Source: Bacteroides sp. CAG:1076
GTDB lineage: Bacteria; Bacteroidota; Bacteroidia; Bacteroidales; Bacteroidaceae
Length of the DNA stretch: 17,437 nucleotides
Direction of reading: 5' to 3'
NCBI GenBank assembly: GCA_000436795.1
Contig: HF993139.1
Location: forward strand, 1 to 17,437
Position numbers and translations under genes: made by a program. This document shows, piece by piece, positions 7,115 through 13,637 of this stretch (positions within the stretch are counted from its first letter, which is position 1; every line of letters starts with the position of its first letter). Under the pieces are notes generated by a model. That model did no database searches and was not told where the DNA came from. It saw only the letters and a list, made by a program, of their open reading frames with translations.

Positions 7115-7702
7115 TTACCTGCCAATCAGTGTCATAAACTCCTCACGAGTCTTTGCGCGATTGAAGGCTCCGGTAAAATCGGAAGTAGTAGTTACAGAGT
7201 TTTGTTTCTCTACTCCTCTCATCTGCATGCACATGTGCTTGGCTTCTACAACAACCATTACTCCTAATGGGTTGAGTGTCTCTTGTATGCACTCTTTAAT
7301 TTGCAGGGTCATGCGTTCCTGTACCTGAAGGCGGTGTGAAAATATATCGACTACGCGCGCTATCTTGCTTAAGCCCGTAATATATCCGTTGGGAATATAA
7401 GCTACATGGGCTTTCCCGTAAAAGGGAAGCATATGATGCTCACACATGGAGAAAAAGTCAATATCCTTTACGATGACCATCTGACTGTATTCTTCTTTAA
7501 ATTTGGCACCCAGTAATACGGCTTTGGGATCTACTTCGTAACCGCGTGTTAAGGTCAGCATGGCCTTCGCCACACGTTCTGGTGTTTTCAACAAGCCTTC
7601 ACGTTCCGGATCTTCTCCCAGCAGAGAAAGTATTTCCTTGTAGTGCGACATCAGTTTCTGCACCTTCTCTTCCGGAAAGTGCATCAAGTTCGTATCAATC
7701 AT
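7115..7702 (-). CDS. folE: GTP cyclohydrolase I
   Basis: The protein has 195 residues and converts GTP to 7,8-dihydroneopterin triphosphate, the first step of tetrahydrofolate (and possibly queuosine/pterin) synthesis, acting as a homodecamer in the cytosol. Zinc ligands are visible: C87 and H90 in [12 protein letters not shown] and C158 in [10 protein letters not shown]. Other hallmarks are [12 protein letters not shown] near residue 36, [29 protein letters not shown] and the [13 protein letters not shown]-terminal motif. Because all zinc ligands are kept, this is the type IA enzyme. Its ATG overlaps the stop of the SPOR gene (TAATG), so translation is probably coupled. It is the last gene of the leftward operon, followed by a terminator. 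Confidence 0.96.
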   Translation of the reverse strand: MIDTNLMHFPEEKVQKLMSHYKEILSLLGEDPEREGLLKTPERVAKAMLTLTRGYEVDPKAVLLGAKFKEEYSQMVIVKDIDFFSMCEHHMLPFYGKAHVAYIPNGYITGLSKIARVVDIFSHRLQVQERMTLQIKECIQETLNPLGVMVVVEAKHMCMQMRGVEKQNSVTTTSDFTGAFNRAKTREEFMTLIGR

Positions 7703-8166
7703 TATTCAATGGGTATATTAATTTGTTCGCGTACGATTGCCACTTCTTTAAATTCACCGCTCTCTTTCAGCTTGCGCATGGCTACATGTGCTTCTTCTAT
7801 ACTTTTGAAATCGCCTATGCGGCATAGCCAGCGGGGAGGTTGAAAATAAGTATATACCGGCATATCGGGAAATTCCCTTTTTACTTTATTGGCTATGGCA
7901 GTTGCTTCATTGCGGGCAACTCTCGAATTGTTTCCAGCATACACTTGGACACGGAATCCTCTTGCTTTTAATGTCTTGCCAGAACCGGAAGTCGCTGCAT
8001 TGTTTACATAGCGCAATCCTATCAGTGAGGTAATGTAGGCATCTTGATGGATGTTGACTATACCCTCTCCCGGGGTTCGGGTCTGCAGGCTTTCTACAAT
8101 ATTGCGCTGTGCGCTTGCCATACTTGCTGTAAGCAGGAACACAAGGGTTAATAAGTACTTCATCAT
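7702..8166 (-). CDS. Secreted SPOR-domain protein
   Basis: The protein has 154 residues. An N-terminal signal peptide of about 20 residues ([20 protein letters not shown]) precedes a short linker. The second half (about residues 70-150) is a SPOR domain: [17 protein letters not shown] as first strand and helix, [23 protein letters not shown] as the central strand-turn-helix, and AIVREQINI as last strand. SPOR domains bind denuded septal peptidoglycan, so a periplasmic cell-wall or division role is likely. The neighbourhood does not show which one, as the gene lies between tpiA and folE. ATGs at 8166 and 8163 are both possible starts. It shares one base with folE at its stop. Confidence 0.85.
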   Translation of the reverse strand: MMKYLLTLVFLLTASMASAQRNIVESLQTRTPGEGIVNIHQDAYITSLIGLRYVNNAATSGSGKTLKARGFRVQVYAGNNSRVARNEATAIANKVKREFPDMPVYTYFQPPRWLCRIGDFKSIEEAHVAMRKLKESGEFKEVAIVREQINIPIE

Positions 8167-8200
8167 ACCGGTTGTCTTTTAATAAGTGAGTTTAAATAAT

Positions 8201-8237
8201 CACGGAGAGGAGGGAAGGATTTCCCCTCTCTTCCGTG
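8201..8237. other. GC-rich hairpin between tpiA and the SPOR gene
   Basis: The 93-bp gap between tpiA and the SPOR gene holds a long inverted repeat: 8201-8216 pairs with 8221-8237 over about 16 bp with one bulge. On the coding (minus) strand it is followed by ATTATTTAAAC, not a clear T-run. It is more likely a partial terminator or a 3' stabiliser of the abundant tpiA message than a full stop. Confidence 0.5.
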
Positions 8238-8259
8238 AAAAATAATATAGTTCGCTTAA

Positions 8260-9015
8260 TTATTTAAAAGCATCGATGATACCTTTGAAGTCAGCAGCTT
8301 TCAAAGCAGCTCCACCAATCAAACCACCATCTACGTCAGGATTAGCGAACAATTCTTTTGCGTTGGTCGGCTTGCAGCTACCACCATACAGGATAGAAGT
8401 GTTTTCAGCAACTTCTTTGCCGTATTTAGCAGCAACCAAAGAACGGATGTGAGCGTGGATTTCCTGAGCCTGAGCAGGAGTAGCAGTCTTACCTGTACCG
8501 ATAGCCCATACCGGTTCGTAAGCCAGGATGATCTTGCTGAAGTCTTCAGCAGACAGAGAGAATACAGAAGCCAACTGAGCTTCTACAACTTCATTCTGTT
8601 TGTTAGCTTCACGTTCTTCCAGAACTTCACCGATACAGAAGATAGGTTTCAGGTTGTTAGCCAAAGCCAATTTAACTTTTTCTGCCAGGATTTCAACAGT
8701 TTCGTGGTAGTAAGCACGACGTTCTGAGTGACCCAGGATAACGTACTGAGCACCAGTTGAAGCAACCATTTCTGCTGAAACTTCACCTGTATAAGCACCA
8801 GATGCTTTGTCTGCGCAGTTTTCTGCACCTACACCGATAATGTTTTTGTCTACGATCGGAGTTACAGAAGCCAGGTGAATAAACGGAGTACAGATGATAA
8901 CGTCGCAGTTAGGTTTGTCTGCAGTCAATACTTCGTTCAATTCTTTAGCCAAAGCGATACCTTCTTGCAGGTTCTTGTTCATTTTCCAGTTACCTGCTAC
9001 AATGTTTTTTCTCAT
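8260..9015 (-). CDS. tpiA: Triosephosphate isomerase
   Basis: The protein has 251 residues and interconverts dihydroxyacetone phosphate and glyceraldehyde 3-phosphate in glycolysis and gluconeogenesis. Catalytic residues are in place: K11 in GNWKMN, H96 in [10 protein letters not shown] and E167 in [11 protein letters not shown]; the phosphate-binding YGGS and GGLIGGAAL segments are near the C-terminus. Length and motifs are standard for the bacterial dimer. Codon use looks more biased than in its neighbours (for example repeated GCA/GCT, GTT and AAC/GAA), as expected of a highly expressed enzyme. It lies 32 bp downstream of the DoxX gene; no convincing separate promoter is seen in that gap. 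Confidence 0.98.
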   Translation of the reverse strand: MRKNIVAGNWKMNKNLQEGIALAKELNEVLTADKPNCDVIICTPFIHLASVTPIVDKNIIGVGAENCADKASGAYTGEVSAEMVASTGAQYVILGHSERRAYYHETVEILAEKVKLALANNLKPIFCIGEVLEEREANKQNEVVEAQLASVFSLSAEDFSKIILAYEPVWAIGTGKTATPAQAQEIHAHIRSLVAAKYGKEVAENTSILYGGSCKPTNAKELFANPDVDGGLIGGAALKAADFKGIIDAFK

Positions 9016-9047
9016 TTTGTTTAAATTTTAAAAGGGTTTATATAATA

Positions 9048-10361
9048 TTAGTTTTCTGTTTTTTCTTCTTCTTGCTTCTTTTTCCGTTTATGCCATTTCA
9101 GCCATGCCAGATCGCATAAGGTCAGAAATATCAGTGGTCCGGTAAACCATCCTATCACCTCTGCCAGTTTATGGCTGACGGTTTTCGGGTTTAGTGTCCC
9201 GATGGAAAGTTTATCCAGAGGAGCTTTCAGTACATATTCGTCCGGCAACTGGTTGTTGCTCCATTTATTGATGACGACTCCTTTTTTCAGCAATACCAGT
9301 CCGGGATTGGAACGAATTATTGTTTTCAAGGTAATTTCGTCTGTCAGAGCAAATGGATATTCTGCTCCTGTGTTGTCTTGCCAAATGGCAATATCTTCAT
9401 CCGGTGAAGAGGTCAGGCAGAGGAAGCGATAGCCATGTTCTACACTGTAGTCGTATACCTCATTTATCAGATCGATTCCGCTATCATCTGCATTTTTCAA
9501 ATAAGGCGCTACCAGCAGGAACGTATAATTATCATCATCCAGTACCATGTCTGTCAGGTCTGTTCCGTCTTCTTGCGAGATTATGGAGAAATCGTGAATA
9601 GGCGGCTCGTAGCCTTTCTCTTTGATACGGGTTTTAGAGTCAACGAATGTCCATGTCGAGTCTGAAGGGAAATTATCAATCGTAAATTCCTTTTCCACTC
9701 CGTCTTTTGCATAAATGAAGGTTGTTTCGTAAGTTGTTGGCTTTTCTCCTTCTGGAATTTCCATGCCTTTACGTATATCTGCCCCGATATGGTAAGGGCG
9801 GAAATCGAATACAGGAAGTTCGCGTATGCAGTATAATGTATAAAGGATAATAAATACTACGCCATAGAGAGCTACCAGCCAGTCAACTTTTTCACTGACA
9901 AGTTTAACGATGCCAGTCTTTCTCCATTTGAATACAGTAATGGCAGCAATAAGCAATACGATATTTTTCCCGAAGGTTTCCCAGTTGGTCAGAACTACGG
10001 CATCGCCAAAACAGCCGCAGTCGGAAATAGGATTCGAGATGGCAAGCCACAATGTCAGAGGTGTCATAAACGACATCACAAGCAACATCAGGGTGGGGGC
10101 CACTTTACGGTGTATTCCGAAGAGCATATAAAATCCCAATGCAAATTCAAATACGCCCATTACCATTGCGCCCAGATAAGGAAATGCGTCGGGAATTAGC
10201 TGGGAAAGTCCCCAGGCTTCTACATAGTCTTGTATCTTATATGCAGTACCATATGGGTCGTTGGCTTTGATGAATCCGGAAAAGATAAAGACACCTGCCA
10301 GCAGGAAGCGGCAAATGTTAACCCACACGAAAATAGCTCTATGTAAATGCTTATTCTCCAA
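9048..10361 (-). CDS. DoxX/MauE-like membrane protein with extracytoplasmic thioredoxin-like domain (BT_3928-type)
   Basis: The protein has 437 residues. The N-terminus is a DoxX-like four-helix membrane domain (about residues 12-32, 60-83, 87-109, 129-146), with FIFSGFIKANDP in helix 1 and a CxC pair (C115, C117) in SDCGCFGDAVVL, the place where MauE/DoxX redox proteins keep cysteines. A fifth helix (about 161-179) leads to a soluble region (about 180-395), followed by a sixth helix (about 400-420) and a Lys-rich tail. The end of the soluble region resembles a thioredoxin/AhpC fold (FLLVAPYL... and PGLVLLKKGVVINKW) but has no CxxC. I recall the family as the Bacteroides BT_3928 type; its role, perhaps in envelope redox balance, is not established. 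The start overlaps the DUF1599 stop by 11 bp. Confidence 0.8.
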   Translation of the reverse strand: MENKHLHRAIFVWVNICRFLLAGVFIFSGFIKANDPYGTAYKIQDYVEAWGLSQLIPDAFPYLGAMVMGVFEFALGFYMLFGIHRKVAPTLMLLVMSFMTPLTLWLAISNPISDCGCFGDAVVLTNWETFGKNIVLLIAAITVFKWRKTGIVKLVSEKVDWLVALYGVVFIILYTLYCIRELPVFDFRPYHIGADIRKGMEIPEGEKPTTYETTFIYAKDGVEKEFTIDNFPSDSTWTFVDSKTRIKEKGYEPPIHDFSIISQEDGTDLTDMVLDDDNYTFLLVAPYLKNADDSGIDLINEVYDYSVEHGYRFLCLTSSPDEDIAIWQDNTGAEYPFALTDEITLKTIIRSNPGLVLLKKGVVINKWSNNQLPDEYVLKAPLDKLSIGTLNPKTVSHKLAEVIGWFTGPLIFLTLCDLAWLKWHKRKKKQEEEKTEN

Positions 10362-10893
10362 ATTCCAGTTTTATTAAAGCGAATACCGAATAGTTTATCA
10401 TATCCATATAGTTGGCATCTATACCTTCAGACACCAATGTATTGCCGCTCAAGGCTTCTATTTGCTTGGTACGGTAAATTTTCATCAGAATCAGGTCGGT
10501 GTACGAAGTGATGCGCATGCTTCTCCACGCTTCATCGTAGTCATGATTCTTTGCCAGCATCAGTTCCAGTGCAGCTTTTGCATACTTGTCGTACAGGTCG
10601 AGAGCCTGTTGTTCGGTCATATCATCTGTTTCTGCATATCCCAGTTCCAGTTGGATAAGCCCGATGATACCATAGTTTATGATAGCGATAAATTCCGGTC
10701 GTATGCCTTCGTTGACCAGAGCAACACCTTTGATCTCGATACTCCGGATGCGGTTGGCTTTGATAAATATCTGGTCGGTAACCGAAGAGGGACGCATGAT
10801 GCGCCATGCAGCACCGTAATCGTGCAGCTTTTTTGCAAACAAATCGCGACAGATTGCTATTACATGTTCAAATTGCTGTTTCGTATCTTTCAT
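10351..10893 (-). CDS. DUF1599 protein with two tandem copies of the domain
   Basis: From the ATG at 10893 the protein has 180 residues. The frame is open to 10941, but the promoter box at 10918-10925 falls inside the extra codons. Two similar halves are seen: residues about 20-85 (KKLHDYGAAWRIMRPSS ... NEGI ... INYGIIGLIQLELG) and about 114-179 (AKNHDYDEAWRSMRITS ... SEGI ... INYSVFALIKLEFG). Each carries HDYxxAWRxMR about 50 residues ahead of an INY helix, with the units 94 residues apart. No signal peptide or membrane segment is present. The biochemical role is not known to me; an associated nucleotide-related function has been suggested for such domains. It is the first gene of the operon DUF1599-doxX-tpiA-SPOR-folE. 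Confidence 0.8.
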   Translation of the reverse strand: MKDTKQQFEHVIAICRDLFAKKLHDYGAAWRIMRPSSVTDQIFIKANRIRSIEIKGVALVNEGIRPEFIAIINYGIIGLIQLELGYAETDDMTEQQALDLYDKYAKAALELMLAKNHDYDEAWRSMRITSYTDLILMKIYRTKQIEALSGNTLVSEGIDANYMDMINYSVFALIKLEFGE

Positions 10894-10917
10894 ACACTTA
10901 TATCCGAATATATGTCG

Positions 10918-10950
10918 CAAAGTTACGATTTTTCGGAACAACCGCGCAAT
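10918..10950 (-). promoter_or_regulatory. Promoter of the DUF1599-doxX-tpiA-SPOR-folE operon
   Basis: TAACTTTG on the minus strand (10918-10925) is a consensus -7 box. ATTG at 10947-10950, 21 bp upstream, is a near match to the -33 element. The leader to the ATG at 10893 is about 20 nt. Confidence 0.7.
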
Positions 10951-11060
10951 AAAAATGCAACATTTGTCTAAAACTTAATATTTACTAAGGGTTTAAACAA
11001 AGGATGTTTTCTGGCGTTATATCTCAAAAAACGATTCCTAATTTGTATAGTTGAAGCTTT

Positions 11061-11558
11061 ATGAAGACTCTGAAAATTACATTTATGATGTTGGCGGCAG
11101 CTTTATTGTTTGCATTGCCTTCGTGTAGTAAGGACGATGAAAATGTTGTTATCACTCCGGCCGCTGAGGTGGTCAGTGCTTTCAGTCAGAAATATCCGGA
11201 TGTGAAGGATGTCAGATGGAATATTCTGGTAGGTGCCTACGAAGCTGAGTTTATTTATGATGGGGTATATGTGGAGAACGGGCAACATATTTCTTTAAAT
11301 AAAGTGGAAGCATGTACATATATTAGCCAGAAAGGTAAATGGCAACGTTCCGACTTTGATTTGACACGCGATTATTTGAATACTGCTTCTACAGTTATTC
11401 CACAAGCTGTAAGAGAAGCTGTAATGGCAAAAGGATGGAAGGTGGAGGAAGTTAAGCTTTTCGATTGGGCTGATCGTACGGATTATTTTTACATAAAGTT
11501 TCATCAGTCGGATTCTGAACTTTTATTAAACTTTGATGGTACGCCTGTAAACTGGTAA
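11061..11558 (+). CDS. PepSY-like lipoprotein, predicted surface-exposed
   Basis: The protein has 165 residues. A lipoprotein signal peptide ends in the lipobox ALPSC (C22), followed directly by SKDDE. An acidic stretch with a lysine right after the lipidated cysteine resembles the Bacteroidetes lipoprotein export signal, so surface exposure is predicted. The mature part has the pattern of two PepSY-like (DUF2874) repeats: FSQKYPDVKDVRWNILVGAYEAEF near residues 41-64 and IPQAVREAVMAKGWKVEEVKLFDW...YFYIKF near 112-150, ending LLLNFDGTPVNW. The function of these small secreted proteins is not established. The gene is divergent from the DUF1599 operon and separated from the GH43 gene by a 193-bp gap with its own promoter, so it is probably not part of the PUL. 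Confidence 0.8.
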   Translation: MKTLKITFMMLAAALLFALPSCSKDDENVVITPAAEVVSAFSQKYPDVKDVRWNILVGAYEAEFIYDGVYVENGQHISLNKVEACTYISQKGKWQRSDFDLTRDYLNTASTVIPQAVREAVMAKGWKVEEVKLFDWADRTDYFYIKFHQSDSELLLNFDGTPVNW

Positions 11559-11644
11559 AAATAACCGGAACTTGGGACTGACGGAATAGTATATTGTATT
11601 CTATGTTTAATATGTTTATGTACAATTTGTTATGTTGGTGAAAC

Positions 11645-11692
11645 GTAGTGAAAAGGTAGCGCGGTTATCGTAAAACGTATTCTTGTAGTAGT
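11645..11692 (+). promoter_or_regulatory. Putative activator operator of the GH43 gene: four phased GTA half-sites
   Basis: GTAGT 11645, GTAGC 11656, GTATT 11677 and GTAGT 11688 lie at offsets 0, 11, 32 and 43 bp. The first begins 79 bp upstream of the -7 box. The same offsets recur upstream of susC (16529-16576). The leading 15 bases fit GTAGTRAAAARGTAG in both. Extra GTA trinucleotides also occur here (for example at 11685 and 11702), so single half-sites are weak evidence; the shared register is the argument. Confidence 0.55.
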
Positions 11693-11723
11693 TACTTATA
11701 GGTAGAGGTAACGGAAATGTGTT

Positions 11724-11731
11724 TACATTTG
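11724..11731 (+). promoter_or_regulatory. -7 box of the GH43 promoter
   Basis: TACATTTG fits TAnnTTTG and lies 20 bp before the ATG at 11752. No -33 TTTG is seen at the expected place, which is compatible with activator dependence. The box excludes the longer in-frame start at 11719. Confidence 0.65.
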
Positions 11732-11751
11732 ATGCAATAAATTATGTAACT

Positions 11752-13485
11752 ATGAAAATGAAAACACTTTTGTTGCCTCTTTTTTGTGCCGTGTCGGCTA
11801 TGCCACTGAAAGGTCAAAGCACTCGTATGGAAACTTTTTGCAATCCTCTGAACGTAGATTATACATACATGATTTACAATTCGGATAAAGATATTTCTTA
11901 CCGTTCGGGGGCCGATCCGGCTGTTGTAGAATTTCGTGGTGAATATTATATGTTCGTAACCCGCTCGCATGGTTACTGGCATTCGACGGATTTGCAGAAT
12001 TGGGAATTTATTCCGGCTCCGTCTAATTGGTATCCACAGGGGTGTAATGCTCCAGCCGCACATAATTATAAAGATTCTTTGCTTTACGTATGTGGAGATC
12101 CGTCGGGGTCGATGAGCATTCTTTATACCGACAATCCGAAAAAGGGGGAATGGAAGGGAGTACCTGCCATTTTACATGATTTGCAGGATCCGGATTTATT
12201 TATAGATGATGACGGTAAGGCCTATATGTTTTGGGGGTCATCGAATGTTTTTCCTATTCGTGGTATGGAATTGGACCGTAACCATCGTTTCCTTCCCAAG
12301 GGAGAGAAAAAAGAACTTTTCGGACTGGATCTGGAAAATCATGGTTGGGAAAGATTTGGAGAAAACCATGTGAGTGATTCCGATCTGGGCGGTTTTATAG
12401 AGGGCCCCTGGTTGACTAAGCATAATGGTAAATATTATATGCAGTATGGTTCTCCGGGGACGGAGTTCAATGTATATGGCGACGGCGTATATGTAGCAGA
12501 CAGTCCAATGGGACCATATACTTATCAGCAGCATAATCCGGTATCGTATAAACCGGGAGGCTTTATGAATGGTGCAGGACATGGAAGCAGTGTACTGGGA
12601 CCTGATAGTACATACTGGCATTTTGCTTCGATGTCATTGTCTATCAATGTTAATTGGGAGCGTAGACTGTGCATGTTCCCTATGGGATTTGATCGTGACG
12701 GGATTATGTTTTGCGATACTCGCTTTGGCGATTATCCACATTATGCTCCGGCCGTTCCGGGTAAGAAGGGGGAATTTCGCGGGTGGATGTTGCTTTCATA
12801 CAAGAAGCCGGTAACAGCATCGTCACAAGTTGGAACGTATAGTCCTGAAGGGCTGACCGATGAAAAGACAAAGTCCTTTTGGCTGGCTGAGGCTAATGAT
12901 GACGGGCAATGGGTGATGATAGACCTGCAGAAAGAGGCTGAGGTGTGTGCTGTACAAATAAATTATCATGATTATCAGAGTAATATGTATGGCCGTTATG
13001 AAGGATTATATCATCGTTATTATGTAGAAGGTTCATCCGACGGACAGGTATGGAAGATACTGGTTGATCGTCGGAGAAGTTATAAAGATACTCCAAATGA
13101 TTATGTGGAGCTTGCTCATCCTGCGAAAGTAAGGTATGTTCGTTACCGTAATGTTCATGTTCCTACTCCTCATCTGGCCATATCGGAATTACGATTGTTT
13201 GGTAAAGGGACAGGAAAAGCTCCTCATAAAGTGGAGGGACTGAAGTTAGTTCGTCAGTCGGACCGTAGAGATGTAGCTGTTAGTTGGAAACCTGTTCAAG
13301 GGGCACAAGGGTATAACGTGCTATGGGGTATTGCTCCCGATAAATTATATAGCTCATGGATGGTATATGATGTAAATGAATTGTTTATGCGTTCGTTGAC
13401 GACAACTCAGGATTATTATTTCTGTGTAGAAGCATTCAATGAGAATGGAGTAGCCGAGCGTTCAGAAATTGTGCATTGCAGATAA
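11752..13485 (+). CDS. Secreted glycoside hydrolase family 43 enzyme with C-terminal F5/8C-like and Fn3-like domains
   Basis: From the ATG at 11752 the protein has 577 residues with a signal peptide (about 1-22, ending LKGQ), so it acts in the periplasm or outside. The five-bladed GH43 propeller spans about 40-345. The three expected acidic residues are visible: base D55 in RSGADPAVV, pKa-tuning D146 in HDLQDPDLFIDDDG and acid E217 in GGFIEGPWLTKHNGKYYMQYG. A region at about 350-485 looks like an F5/8C (discoidin, CBM32-like) domain (TASSQ...LTDEKTKSFWLAE..DGQWVMIDL...YVEGSSDGQVWKIL...VRYVRYRNV...ISELRLFG). An Fn3-like domain closes the protein. GH43 enzymes remove arabinose, xylose or galactose from plant glycans; I cannot assign subfamily or linkage. 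The gene precedes the regulator and susC and has its own promoter and operator-like array. Confidence 0.9.
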   Translation: MKMKTLLLPLFCAVSAMPLKGQSTRMETFCNPLNVDYTYMIYNSDKDISYRSGADPAVVEFRGEYYMFVTRSHGYWHSTDLQNWEFIPAPSNWYPQGCNAPAAHNYKDSLLYVCGDPSGSMSILYTDNPKKGEWKGVPAILHDLQDPDLFIDDDGKAYMFWGSSNVFPIRGMELDRNHRFLPKGEKKELFGLDLENHGWERFGENHVSDSDLGGFIEGPWLTKHNGKYYMQYGSPGTEFNVYGDGVYVADSPMGPYTYQQHNPVSYKPGGFMNGAGHGSSVLGPDSTYWHFASMSLSINVNWERRLCMFPMGFDRDGIMFCDTRFGDYPHYAPAVPGKKGEFRGWMLLSYKKPVTASSQVGTYSPEGLTDEKTKSFWLAEANDDGQWVMIDLQKEAEVCAVQINYHDYQSNMYGRYEGLYHRYYVEGSSDGQVWKILVDRRRSYKDTPNDYVELAHPAKVRYVRYRNVHVPTPHLAISELRLFGKGTGKAPHKVEGLKLVRQSDRRDVAVSWKPVQGAQGYNVLWGIAPDKLYSSWMVYDVNELFMRSLTTTQDYYFCVEAFNENGVAERSEIVHCR

Positions 13486-13604
13486 AGGTAAAAAGATAGA
13501 GATCTGTTTTTGATTGAGAGTCATCTGTGGTAAAAACGGCTGCAGGTGGCTTTTCTTTTTATCTTAAAATCTGTAAGTCGGATAGGGGATTGACTGAAAT
13601 CGTG

Positions 13605-13612
13605 TATCTTTG
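13605..13612 (+). promoter_or_regulatory. -7 box of the regulator promoter
   Basis: TATCTTTG fits TAnnTTTG and lies 25 bp before the ATG at 13638. The preceding 150-bp gap after the GH43 stop has no array of GTA half-sites, which suggests that the regulator is expressed independently of the operator seen at the GH43 and susC genes. Confidence 0.6.
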
Positions 13613-13637
13613 TACTTAAATTTTTATATAAACTCCG

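Noticed and set aside
10894..10941. Longer N-terminus of the DUF1599 protein (start at 10941)
   Set aside because: The -7 box TAACTTTG at 10918-10925 falls inside the extension, and the ATG at 10893 begins the conserved part.
11719..11751. Longer N-terminus of the GH43 protein (start at 11719)
   Set aside because: It overlaps the -7 box at 11724-11731 and would put eleven residues in front of a good signal peptide.
13535..13560. Possible terminator between GH43 and the regulator
   Set aside because: The bases before a T-rich stretch pair poorly, with several mismatches; I could not support a stem.
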